From the NCBI RefSeq assembly GCF_965205175.1, contig NZ_OZ242038.1, positions 1,116,001 to 1,180,000 on the forward strand: DNA of 64,000 bases, given 5' to 3'. This document shows, piece after piece, positions 31,492 to 39,767 of this stretch (within the stretch, counting starts at the first letter, position 1; every line of letters starts with the position of its first letter). The position numbers and the translations under genes were made by a program. The notes beneath the pieces were generated by a model. It was not told the DNA's origin and did not search any database. It worked only from the letters and a program-made list of their open reading frames with translations. The stretch comes from Poriferisodalis sp965205175 (lineage in GTDB: Bacteria > Actinomycetota > Acidimicrobiia > Acidimicrobiales > Poriferisodalaceae).

Positions 31492-32400
31492 GTGGATTTG
31501 CCGGTATCACGCGGAGTTGACGTCTCGAGGTTCGAGCCCTATCCGCGCAATGGTGCGGGCACCGGCGCGCGCAACGCTCACAGCGCGTCCGGCGAAGCGC
31601 CGAAACTCGGCCTCAAGCGTCACAGCCGCATCAAACGCAGCGAGTATGAGCGAGAGCTCAAGCTCTTGCAGCAAGAACTGGCTCGCCTCCAGCGCTGGAT
31701 TCGGCACAAGGGCCTCAAAGTCGTCGTCATCTTCGAGGGGCGAGATGCGGCCGGCAAAGGCAGCACGATCAAGCGCATCACCGAACGTCTGAACCCGCGC
31801 GTCGTGCGCGTCGTGGCTCTGAACAAGCCGAGCGACCGGGAGAAGACGCAGTGGTGGTTTCAGCGCTACGTCGAAGAGCTGCCCGCGGCGGGCGAGATGG
31901 TGCTCTTCGATCGCAGCTGGTACAACCGCGGCCTGGTTGAGCCGGTGATGGGCTTTTGCACCGAAGACGAGTACGAGGAGTTCCTGCGGTCGTGTCCGGA
32001 GTTCGAGCGGATGCTGGTGCGCTCGGGCATCTTGCTCATCAAGTACTGGTTTTCCGTCAGCGACGAGGAGCAGGAGCGCCGATTCCAGGCTCGCATCGCC
32101 GATCCGGCGCGCCGCTGGAAGCTCTCGCCGATGGACCTCGAGGCACGTGCGCGCTGGGTGGAGTTCTCACGGGCCAAGGACACGCTGTTCGCTCACACTG
32201 ATGTCAAACAGGCGCCGTGGTGGGTGGTCGAGGCGGACGACAAGCGCGCCGCACGCCTCAACTGCATCGCTCACCTGCTGTCGCAGATTCCCTACGAAGC
32301 GGTGCCGTGGGAACATGTCGAACTGCCCGAACGGCGTGCATCCGGCGGCTACGTGCGTCCGCCGTTGTCTGATCAGACCTTCGTTCCCAGGCTGTACTGA
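31492..32400 (+). CDS. ppk2: Polyphosphate kinase 2
   Basis: PPK2 transfers phosphate between polyphosphate and nucleoside (di)phosphates. The 302-aa protein has a disordered N-terminus (to about residue 40). The conserved core carries Walker A FEGRDAAGKGSTIKR, lid residues around NKPSDREKTQWWFQRY and Walker B LFDRSWYNRGLVEPVMGF. The C-terminal VEADDKRAARLNCI motif follows. The single domain and length fit class I-type enzymes. With the DUF501-Ppx fusion it suggests active polyphosphate metabolism. Confidence 0.93.
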   Translation: MDLPVSRGVDVSRFEPYPRNGAGTGARNAHSASGEAPKLGLKRHSRIKRSEYERELKLLQQELARLQRWIRHKGLKVVVIFEGRDAAGKGSTIKRITERLNPRVVRVVALNKPSDREKTQWWFQRYVEELPAAGEMVLFDRSWYNRGLVEPVMGFCTEDEYEEFLRSCPEFERMLVRSGILLIKYWFSVSDEEQERRFQARIADPARRWKLSPMDLEARARWVEFSRAKDTLFAHTDVKQAPWWVVEADDKRAARLNCIAHLLSQIPYEAVPWEHVELPERRASGGYVRPPLSDQTFVPRLY

Positions 32401-32436
32401 GCAGAGGCTGTGCGGAGCAGAGGCTGTGCGGAGCAG
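32399..32436 (+). repeat. 16-bp tandem repeat
   Basis: GAGCAGAGGCTGTGCG occurs at 32399 and 32415, with a partial third copy, just after the ppk2 stop. Confidence 0.85.
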
Positions 32437-32450
32437 ACTTGCTGCACAGC

Positions 32451-32533
32451 GCAAGCTCAGCCGCGGTGCTGGTCGGTTCGTCTGAGCAAGCTCAGCCGCG
32501 GTGCTGGTCGGTTCGTCTGAGCAAGCTCAGCCG
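32451..32533. repeat. 35-bp tandem repeat
   Basis: Two identical 35-base units (32451, 32486) and 13 bases of a third fill the gap between ppk2 and the convergent SDR gene. The third copy runs into the SDR 3' end. Confidence 0.92.
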
Positions 32534-33270
32534 AACATGCCCCCGTCCACCGTGAACTCTTGGCCGGTGCAATAGCTGCTGGCGTCCGAGGCCAGGAACA
32601 GGACCACGCGGCCGACTTCGCCCGGTTCGCCGATGCGGCGCAGCGGGACGTGACGCAAGCGCCGACGCGTGCGGTCGTCGTCCTCGTCGAAGACGCTGGT
32701 CTCGGCCAGCATCTCGGTGTCGATGTAGCCGGGATGCACGGAGTTGACGCGCACATTGCGCCGGCCGAGTTCCTTGGCCGCCGACTTGGTCATGCCGCGA
32801 ACCGCCCACTTGCTGGCGCTGTAGGCGAACGAGCCCATGGTGCCCATGAGTCCCGCCACCGAGCTGATGTTGATGATCGAGCCCGACGCGGCCTCTGCCA
32901 TGGCGGCGCCCGCCTTCTGCATTCCCAAGAAGACGCCACGGGCATTGACGGCCAGCATTCGGTCATAGTCAGCGACCGTCGTGCCGAGCAGGCCAGCACC
33001 CTGGAAGATGCCTGCGTTGTTCACCAGGACGTCGATGCGGCCGTGGCGATTCATGACGTCGGCGACAACCGCATCCCAGTCGGCCTCGGCGGCGACGTCG
33101 TGGTGCAAGTACTCGCAGCCCACTTCGGCTGCGGTCTGCCCGCCCTCGTCGTCGAGCACATCGGTGAGCACCACGGTCGCGCCCTCATCGGCAAAGAGCC
33201 GGCCCTCGACGGCACCTTGCCCTCGTGCGCCGCCGGTGATGACGGCAACCCGTCCGTCCAGTACGCCCAT
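32527..33270 (-). CDS. SDR-family NAD(P)-dependent oxidoreductase
   Basis: This is a classical short-chain dehydrogenase of 247 aa with an intact active site. The cofactor loop is TGGARGQG, the structural motif NNAG, the catalytic Ser in INISSVAG, and Tyr/Lys in YSASKWA. It ends GQEFTVDGGMFG. ATG 33270 is preceded by GAGAGGAG. Similarity to 3-alpha-hydroxysteroid or cyclopentanol-type dehydrogenases is plausible, but the substrate is unknown. It is divergent from the MFS gene across 298 bp that hold no other gene I can support. Confidence 0.9.
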   Translation of the reverse strand: MGVLDGRVAVITGGARGQGAVEGRLFADEGATVVLTDVLDDEGGQTAAEVGCEYLHHDVAAEADWDAVVADVMNRHGRIDVLVNNAGIFQGAGLLGTTVADYDRMLAVNARGVFLGMQKAGAAMAEAASGSIINISSVAGLMGTMGSFAYSASKWAVRGMTKSAAKELGRRNVRVNSVHPGYIDTEMLAETSVFDEDDDRTRRRLRHVPLRRIGEPGEVGRVVLFLASDASSYCTGQEFTVDGGMFG

Positions 33271-33554
33271 CTGCTGTCTCCTCTCTGCGGCTGCCTGCCG
33301 TCGTCTGCAGCCTCGCCGCTGCCGTTCGCTGAGCGAACTCAGCCGTGGCCCGCACAGCGGTTCGCGCCGACGGCCAATGCGACCCTAGGCCCCGGCGACA
33401 TTGGACCACCGCGATACGAGATCGCGGCGACACGAGAATTCGGTGATGGCGTCCGCCGGGGCTTCGCCCGCGCCCACGGTCGTCGGACCGTCGCGGAGTC
33501 GTCTCAGGGTCGTCGTCGGATCGCTCCGGTCGCACGGCTGACTAGCGGCAGCCA

Positions 33555-33560
33555 TAGCGT
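33555..33560 (+). promoter_or_regulatory. -10 box of leaderless MFS gene
   Basis: TAGCGT ends 8 bases before ATG 33569. Confidence 0.5.
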
Positions 33561-33568
33561 GCGCAGCG

Positions 33569-34882
33569 ATGCGCAGAACCGCAGAGCTTGGCGCAGCGGC
33601 GGGCGACGGCAGACCGGCGGAAATGCGCGTGGACCGCACCGCCGGCCCGCTGCAACGCCACGGCCTGAACTTCGTGCTGGTGGCCACGATGGTGCTCGGC
33701 CCGATCCCGATGATGCTGCCGGCCGTGCTGGCGGTGGAGCTGATCGCTGAGCTGGGCATCACCACCGGCGCCTTCAGCGTGGCGCTGACCGCCAACACGA
33801 TCGTGGCAGCGTTGTTCGCTCCGCTGTCGGGCAGGCTGACCGATCGGATCGGTCCCAAGCTCTCCACCGTGGCTACAGTCGGCACCGCCGGCGTGGGCAT
33901 GCTGGGCATGGCGTTCGCCACGAACCTGTGGGTGCTCATGGCGTCGGCGGCATTCGCCGGCCTCGGGCAAGGCTGGTGCAACCCGGCCACCAACAAGCTC
34001 ATCGCAGTACGCGTCCCGGCGGGGCGACGCGGCACCATCACCGGGCTCAAGCAGTCGGGCGTGATGCTCGGCATCTTCCTGTCGGGCGCGACGCTGCCGA
34101 CCCTCGCCGTTTGGTTCGGCTGGCGCACGGCCATCGGCATCTACGGGGCTGCAGCGCTGGCGTTCGCGCTGGGGACCAGTTGGCTGATGCGTCCCGACCA
34201 TCCGGCCCCCGCCGATGGCAAGGCCGACGACAGCGAGGCCGGCTACGAGGCGCCAGCGGGTGCAGTCTTCGCCGTGAGCCCGAAGCGCGTCCATCCCGAG
34301 CCCGTGCAGATGAGCAATGCAGAACGACTGTTCATCATCAAGATCGCATGGTTCTCGTTGCTGATGGGCAGCGTGGTGGGCGGCGTCGGACGGTTTCAGG
34401 TGCTGTTCACCGAGGAAGTGCTGGGCTGGACCAACTTCTGGGCCGGCATGGCCAGCGCCCTGGCCGGCATCACGGCGGCGGTTTCGCGCGTCTGGTGGGC
34501 TCGCCTCACCGAAGCTCGGGTGCCTCCGGCGAGCGCGCTCGTCGTTCAGTCCGCGTTCACGGTCGTGGCCATGGCGCTGCTGCTGGCCGCGGCGCCGATT
34601 CACAGCGGCCTGATCTGGGCCATGTCGCTGCTGGCCGGCTTCACCATGATGTCGTGGAATGCCGTGGTGATGCTGGCCGTCATCACCGGAGTGCCGGTCG
34701 CCGTGGCCGGGCGGGCGTCGGGCATCGTGATGCTCGGCTTCATGTCCGGGCTCAGCATCGGCGGCCTCGCCGCGGGCTACGTCATCGAGTGGACTGGCAG
34801 CTACGACGCCGTCTGGATGGCGTTCGTCGTCTGCGCCGCCGGCGCGTGCGCGCTTGCGACGACCATGCGGCGCCAGCGCTAA
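33569..34882 (+). CDS. Major facilitator superfamily transporter
   Basis: This secondary transporter has 437 aa and about 12 hydrophobic segments. The MFS loop 2-3 motif is APLSGRLTDRIGPK (about residues 89-102). A hydrophilic central loop with PAPADGKADDSEAGYEAP (about 210-250) separates the halves. The substrate is unknown; the family resembles CynX/NarK-like or drug carriers. The start follows TAGCGT by 8 bases. Its stop overlaps the stop of the convergent ABC ATPase gene by four bases. Confidence 0.85.
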   Translation: MRRTAELGAAAGDGRPAEMRVDRTAGPLQRHGLNFVLVATMVLGPIPMMLPAVLAVELIAELGITTGAFSVALTANTIVAALFAPLSGRLTDRIGPKLSTVATVGTAGVGMLGMAFATNLWVLMASAAFAGLGQGWCNPATNKLIAVRVPAGRRGTITGLKQSGVMLGIFLSGATLPTLAVWFGWRTAIGIYGAAALAFALGTSWLMRPDHPAPADGKADDSEAGYEAPAGAVFAVSPKRVHPEPVQMSNAERLFIIKIAWFSLLMGSVVGGVGRFQVLFTEEVLGWTNFWAGMASALAGITAAVSRVWWARLTEARVPPASALVVQSAFTVVAMALLLAAAPIHSGLIWAMSLLAGFTMMSWNAVVMLAVITGVPVAVAGRASGIVMLGFMSGLSIGGLAAGYVIEWTGSYDAVWMAFVVCAAGACALATTMRRQR

Positions 34883-35634
34883 CGGCTCGGCTTCGGGTCA
34901 GCCAGGGCAGCCAGGTATGCCTCGACGATGTCGTCAGGTTCGCCGACGGCGCGAATGCTGCCCCCGTCCAGCCAGATCACACGGTCGCAGAAGCGCCGGA
35001 TCTCGTTCATGTTGTGCGTGACCAGCACGACGGAGCCGCGGCCGGCGCGCACCTGGTCGATCCGCCGCGCCGCGAGCCGCCGGAACTCCTCGTCGCCAAC
35101 CGTCAGCGCTTCGTCGATCAGCAGGATCTCGGGTATGCGAGCGGTGGCAATGGCAAAGCGCAGCCTGGCGTGCATTCCCGAGGAGTAGGTGCGCATCGGC
35201 CGGTCGATATCGGCTCGCAGCCCGGCGAAGTCGATGATCTCATCCATCCGGTGCTCGACCTCGGCGCGGGTGAAGCCCAGCGCCAGCCCGCCGATGAGAA
35301 TGTTGCGCCTGCCCGACAACTCCGGTCGCAGCACCGACGAGACCCCGAGCAGCGACGGCCGCGAACGTCCTCGGATGCTGCCCGAGCGCAGCGGCAACAG
35401 CCCGGTCATCGCCGCGAGCAGCGTCGACTTGCCGGCGCCGTTCGGCCCGATCAGCCCAAGCGTCTCGCCTTCGAAGAGATCCAGCGTCGCACCCTGGACT
35501 GCGTGGATCCTGCGGGAGCGTCGACGCATCCGGCCACGAGCGAAGCCCTGCTTGAGGCCCAAGGCCGGCTCCTCGAACACCCGGTAGCTCACATGTACGT
35601 CGCGCACCTCGACCGTCACGGCGGGATCGCTCAC
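34879..35634 (-). CDS. ABC exporter ATPase (polysaccharide/teichoic acid type)
   Basis: This is the ATP-binding subunit of a Wzt/TagH-type exporter. The 251-aa protein has the extended N-terminal strand of this family (VEVRDVHVSYRVFEEPALGLK), Walker A GPNGAGKST, signature YSSGMHARL, Walker B ILLIDEAL and His switch VTHN. I start it at GTG 35634, which overlaps the permease stop (GTGA). A longer frame to 35700 overlaps the permease. Together with the permease it should export a lipid-linked glycan across the membrane. Confidence 0.92.
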   Translation of the reverse strand: MSDPAVTVEVRDVHVSYRVFEEPALGLKQGFARGRMRRRSRRIHAVQGATLDLFEGETLGLIGPNGAGKSTLLAAMTGLLPLRSGSIRGRSRPSLLGVSSVLRPELSGRRNILIGGLALGFTRAEVEHRMDEIIDFAGLRADIDRPMRTYSSGMHARLRFAIATARIPEILLIDEALTVGDEEFRRLAARRIDQVRAGRGSVVLVTHNMNEIRRFCDRVIWLDGGSIRAVGEPDDIVEAYLAALADPKPSR

Positions 35635-36518
35635 GCGCCGAGCCGTTGTTCGGATCGGTGGAACACCACGAACCCCACCGTCGGCATCACCAGGCACCAC
35701 AGCACCAAACCCGCTACCGCCCAGACATCAGCCGGCTCGCCCAGCAGGCACCAACGAGCGCAAGTGATCACGTCATAGATCGGATTGAGCGCGAAGGCGC
35801 GTCGCCACGCCGCGTGCTGCACGAACGCATCGACGCTGAAGATCACTCCCGAGCCGTAGAACAGCAACCGGAACAAGTGCGGCAGGATCTGGCGCAGATC
35901 GGGCATCGTGGTGCCGACGCGGGCCACCAGCAGCGCTGTTCCGAAATTGAAGGCGAACTGGGCCACTAGCACCGCCGGCAGCACGAGCCAGCGCAGCGTC
36001 GGCAGCTCGCCGGTGGCCAGCATCGCCAGCAGCGCCAGCGCCAGTGCCGGAACGAACGCAGCCGTCTGCCCGTTGACCGACGCGGCGGGCAGCAGGATGC
36101 GAGGAAACTGGATGGATCGGATCAGCCCGAGGTTCTGCGAGATAGCGCCTGCTGCCTCCAGCGTCACGCGCTGGGTGAGATGGAACAGCACGACGCCGAT
36201 GATGAGGAAGCCCAGGAAGTTGTCGACGCCGCGGCGGGTGTCGATGATCACGCCGAAGATCAAGAAGTACACGCCGACCAGCAGTGCCGGATTCACGAGG
36301 TGCCAGAGCTGGCCCAGCGTGGTGTCCATGTTCTGTGCTCGGAGGTCCTGCGCGGGTACCACGATGGCGAATTCTCTGCGGCGCCACGCTTCGCGCAGGT
36401 AGGCGAGCGTTGACGGCCGCGACGTCAAGTCGATGAGCTGTCGATGCGCCGTGACGCCCGCTTCGCCGGCCGTGCCGCCTTCGGCGTCGGTGCTGGCCGT
36501 GCCGCCTTCGGCGTCCAT
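35631..36518 (-). CDS. ABC-2 type permease for polysaccharide export
   Basis: This is the TagG/Wzm-like membrane subunit. From ATG 36518 it is 295 aa. A 27-bp-repeat-encoded acidic N-terminus (DAEGGTA twice) leads to the typical cytoplasmic helix (LREAWRRREFAIVVPAQDLRAQ) and about six membrane segments, with DTTLGQLWHLVNPALLVGVY the usual first-segment signature. TAGGAT ends 7 bases before ATG 36518, so this gene is probably leaderless and divergently transcribed from the glycosyltransferase. An ATG at 36527 would overlap the -10 box. Confidence 0.88.
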   Translation of the reverse strand: MDAEGGTASTDAEGGTAGEAGVTAHRQLIDLTSRPSTLAYLREAWRRREFAIVVPAQDLRAQNMDTTLGQLWHLVNPALLVGVYFLIFGVIIDTRRGVDNFLGFLIIGVVLFHLTQRVTLEAAGAISQNLGLIRSIQFPRILLPAASVNGQTAAFVPALALALLAMLATGELPTLRWLVLPAVLVAQFAFNFGTALLVARVGTTMPDLRQILPHLFRLLFYGSGVIFSVDAFVQHAAWRRAFALNPIYDVITCARWCLLGEPADVWAVAGLVLWCLVMPTVGFVVFHRSEQRLGA

Positions 36519-36607
36519 GGCGGCCATCCTACGAAGGCGCCTCGCGGCGGTGCCGTTGGCACCCGAAGCGGGGTCGGCACCGTCAGCCGGGGCATACTCC
36601 GGCCTCG
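36519..36607. promoter_or_regulatory. Divergent promoter region, exporter / glycosyltransferase
   Basis: Both directions show -10-like boxes 7 bases before the start codon: TAGGAT on the minus strand (ATG 36518) and TACTCC at 36595-36600 on the plus strand (GTG 36608). No -35 consensus or operator palindrome is obvious. Confidence 0.4.
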
Positions 36608-39600
36608 GTGCGACCCAAGCCAAACCAGACGCGACCCACGCCGCCGCCGGCTGACGTGCGGGGCAACGACTGGCGTTCGCTGGGCGTTGCCCCGCCGGAG
36701 ATGTTCGAGCCGCGGCTCGCAGCGACCGTGGTCGTTCCCTACTACGAGGCGCCCCGTGCGCTGGCGCTGACGCTCGCCGGTCTGGAACGTCAGACCTACC
36801 CCAAGGACCTGTTCGAAGTCGTCGTCGTGGACGACGGCTCGGATCCGCCGCTCGATGTGGCAGACCTCGAGCTCGCGGCGCCCACCGCCATGAACCTGCG
36901 CGTGATCCGCCAGCCCGACCGCGGGTTCGGTCTGGCGCGTGCGCGCAACAACGGCGCTCGTGCCGCGCAGGGCGACGTGCTGGTGTTCTTGGACTGCGAC
37001 ATGGTTCCCGAAGCTGACTGGCTGGCCTCCCACGCGCGCTGGCACCACGCCGCGAGTGACGTGCTCACGCTCGGATTCCGCTGTCACGTCGAGGTGGACG
37101 GCGTCGAAGCCGCCGACGTGTTCGAGCGGCCCGGCACGCTCGCAGAGCTGTTCTCCGGGCGGCCGGTGCAGCGACCGGAGTGGATCGAGCGTCGGATGGA
37201 GCAGACCGACGACCTCGCCTCGGACGCCGACGACGTGTTCCGCGTGGTGACCGGCGGCAACTTCGCCCTGTCGAGAGCCTTCTTCGGGACGGTCGGCGGC
37301 TTCGATGAGACCTTCACCCAATGGGGTGCAGAGGACATTGAATTCGGCTGGCGTGCCTACGCCCTCGGCGCGGTGCTGGTGCCCGAGCGTTCGGCGCTGT
37401 GCTGGCACCAAGGCGAGGGGGCGGTGCTCAGCGAAGACGAGACGATCAGCCTCGCTCAGCAGCGCGACAAGCTGTCCCACCTCATTCCCGACCGCCGGCT
37501 ACGCGACTCGCCGCCCGGCCGCTCCTATGCGGTGCCGCAGTTCGTGGTAACCGTGGCGCCAGGACACTCAGAGGAGTCCGAGGTGCTCAGCACCGCCGAG
37601 CAAGTGCTCGCCGGCAGCCTCCACGACTTGGTCGTGTGGGTCGATGAACGGCCCGGCGAGACCTTCGCTCGTCTGCACAGCCTGCTGGGTGCCGATCCCC
37701 GTGTCAGCGTCGGCGCGGCGGGGGGCGCAGTGCTTGCGCATCGGGCAGCGGCGTTCCACGTGCGAGTTCCAGCCGGCGCGGTTGTCCGTCCCCGCATGGT
37801 GGAGCGCCTGCAGAACCAGCTCGGCACTGCAGCTGCGGGCAGCTCGGACTTGGCGTCGGGCCACAGGGTGAGCATCACCCGCAGTTGGGCCGTGCAACGC
37901 GCGCGTCGCACGGGCCGCGCGGTGGCTGAGTTCGGCAGCGTCGTCGAGCTGGACGTGGACAGCCTGCAGGTCACGCAGGAGGCGAAGCCCCAGGGCCGTC
38001 TCGCCGCGATGCTGCACGGCCCGGCGCTGCGTTACCTGCAGCTTCGGGCCAGAACGCGCCGGCATGCCGCAACGCTGCACCAGGCAGCGCGCCGCATTCG
38101 CCGGCCCGCAGATGTCGCCGGTTTTCTGGACACCGTTGCTCGAGCCATGGCGTGGCGGCTCAAGAACGTTCGCTGGCTGGTCCGACGCGCTGGCTGGCTG
38201 GTGCGTCGCGCTGGCTGGGGGGCTCGCAGCGCAGGTTGGGCGCTGCGACGGACGCGCAAGCGGCTGCCGCGTCGCGTCAACAAGCGCCTGCGCATCTGGC
38301 TGGGCCTGCAGTCTCGCAGCCGGCGCTACGTGCAGCGGTTGGCCCGCTATCCGCTCGGCGCCGAGATCGTCGTCGCGGGTCGCCGGGCCGCATCGGTCTT
38401 CGCAGCCTCCACGAGAGTGGCTTATCACGTCGGCGACGACGGCGACCATCACGTCGACATCGTCGTCGCCGACACCGCTGCGGTCGGTCGAGCGGCGCTT
38501 CGGGACGTGGCGAGCGAACGGCGGCCGGTGGTTGCCGCGCTGTGCGATCTGTCGCCGATGGCACGAGTGCAGGCGTTCAATCCTGAGGCGGTGAACCCCA
38601 TCGGCTGGTCGGCTGATGGCGTGGTCGACCCCGCACCGCTGCAGTCACTGCTGTCGCCCGCGACCAGCTCGGTCTACAGCTTGCACCTCGGCGGCGAACT
38701 GCTCGCCGAACTGCGTTCCCGCCACCATCTCACCGACAGCGCCGGCGAACACCGTGACGCCGTGCAACGCGCAGGCGCGCTGGCCGCGCTGGCCGGCGCA
38801 GGGGTCGTCGTGCGCATCGACGCCGCCGATCTGCAGCTCGCCGCGGCGCTCGGCCCCGAGTTGCATGGCCTGATGGCATCGCACGACGTAGCCCAGGCCG
38901 ACGCCCACCGGCGGGAGCAGCTCAGCATCGAAATGCGCCGATGCGCCCTGCGCGACCACTCGCTGCGCAGCCGGGCGCGACAGATCCTCTCGGCAACCGG
39001 TATCGGCGCGGCGCCACCCGAAGTGTCGATCCTGGCGCCGACACGCCGACCGGACCGCGTCCTCGACGTGGTGCGGACCGCCGCCGGCCAGTCCTACCCG
39101 CGCCTCGAACTGGTGCTGGGGCTGCACGGCGACGGATTCGATGCCGACGCGGAGATCGAAGCGCTGGCCGACGACCTCGGTCATGGGCTGCGCATCGTCC
39201 GGGTCGACGGTGCCGAGCCGCTGGGCGCCGTCCTGCGGGCCACGGCGGCAGCAGCCGGTGGATCGCTGCTCACCAAGATGGACGACGACGACTACTACGG
39301 CGCGGAGCACATCTGGGACCTCGTGCTCGCCCACGAGTACTCACAGGCAGAGCTCGTCGGCAAATCGGCCGAGTACGTCTACCTGGAACGGCTCGACACG
39401 ACGGTGCGAGACCAGAACCGCCAGAAGTTCTCTGAGCGCTACGTCCCGTTCGTGGGCGTGTCGGGCGGTGTGCTCATGATCTCGCGCCACGATCTCGAGG
39501 CCGCAGGCGGCTGGCGGCTGGTACCGCGCCGGGTGGACATCGCCTTGGCGCACGACGTGACGCTCGCAGGCGGTTCCATCTACTGGACCCACGGTGCCGG

Positions 39601-39724
39601 CTACCTGCGGGTGCGTCACGGCGACGAGCACACCTGGCAGGTCGACGACAGCCATTTCCTCGGCCGCGCCAGCGAGGTGCGCAACGGCTGCGACCTCGCC
39701 TTCGCAGGCGTCGCAGCGGCCTGA
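36608..39724 (+). CDS. Large glycosyltransferase with two GT2 domains
   Basis: The 1038-aa protein has GT-A domains at both ends. The N-terminal one (about 38-290) shows VVVPYYEAPRALALTL, VVVDDGSDPP, the DxD motif in LDCDMVP, GGNFALSR and WGAEDIEFG, like chondroitin-polymerase-type GT2. The C-terminal one (about 800-1035) shows SILAPTRRPDRVLDV and an acidic metal motif in KMDDDDYYG. Between them lies a basic region with repeated RRAGW units (about 515-545) that could lie on a membrane surface. It is divergent from a polysaccharide ABC exporter, so it probably assembles the exported glycan. Confidence 0.88.
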   Translation: MRPKPNQTRPTPPPADVRGNDWRSLGVAPPEMFEPRLAATVVVPYYEAPRALALTLAGLERQTYPKDLFEVVVVDDGSDPPLDVADLELAAPTAMNLRVIRQPDRGFGLARARNNGARAAQGDVLVFLDCDMVPEADWLASHARWHHAASDVLTLGFRCHVEVDGVEAADVFERPGTLAELFSGRPVQRPEWIERRMEQTDDLASDADDVFRVVTGGNFALSRAFFGTVGGFDETFTQWGAEDIEFGWRAYALGAVLVPERSALCWHQGEGAVLSEDETISLAQQRDKLSHLIPDRRLRDSPPGRSYAVPQFVVTVAPGHSEESEVLSTAEQVLAGSLHDLVVWVDERPGETFARLHSLLGADPRVSVGAAGGAVLAHRAAAFHVRVPAGAVVRPRMVERLQNQLGTAAAGSSDLASGHRVSITRSWAVQRARRTGRAVAEFGSVVELDVDSLQVTQEAKPQGRLAAMLHGPALRYLQLRARTRRHAATLHQAARRIRRPADVAGFLDTVARAMAWRLKNVRWLVRRAGWLVRRAGWGARSAGWALRRTRKRLPRRVNKRLRIWLGLQSRSRRYVQRLARYPLGAEIVVAGRRAASVFAASTRVAYHVGDDGDHHVDIVVADTAAVGRAALRDVASERRPVVAALCDLSPMARVQAFNPEAVNPIGWSADGVVDPAPLQSLLSPATSSVYSLHLGGELLAELRSRHHLTDSAGEHRDAVQRAGALAALAGAGVVVRIDAADLQLAAALGPELHGLMASHDVAQADAHRREQLSIEMRRCALRDHSLRSRARQILSATGIGAAPPEVSILAPTRRPDRVLDVVRTAAGQSYPRLELVLGLHGDGFDADAEIEALADDLGHGLRIVRVDGAEPLGAVLRATAAAAGGSLLTKMDDDDYYGAEHIWDLVLAHEYSQAELVGKSAEYVYLERLDTTVRDQNRQKFSERYVPFVGVSGGVLMISRHDLEAAGGWRLVPRRVDIALAHDVTLAGGSIYWTHGAGYLRVRHGDEHTWQVDDSHFLGRASEVRNGCDLAFAGVAAA

Positions 39725-39754
39725 AGCAGCCGAGCGAGCCGTCTGCGCAGCTTC

Positions 39755-39760
39755 TATCTT
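39755..39760 (+). promoter_or_regulatory. -10 box of leaderless selenoprotein gene
   Basis: TATCTT ends 7 bases before ATG 39768. Confidence 0.5.
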
Positions 39761-39767
39761 TCGAGGT

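Noticed and set aside
32451..32533. CRISPR array
   Set aside because: The repeats are directly adjacent with no unique spacers, as are the other tandem repeats in the window, and no cas genes are present.
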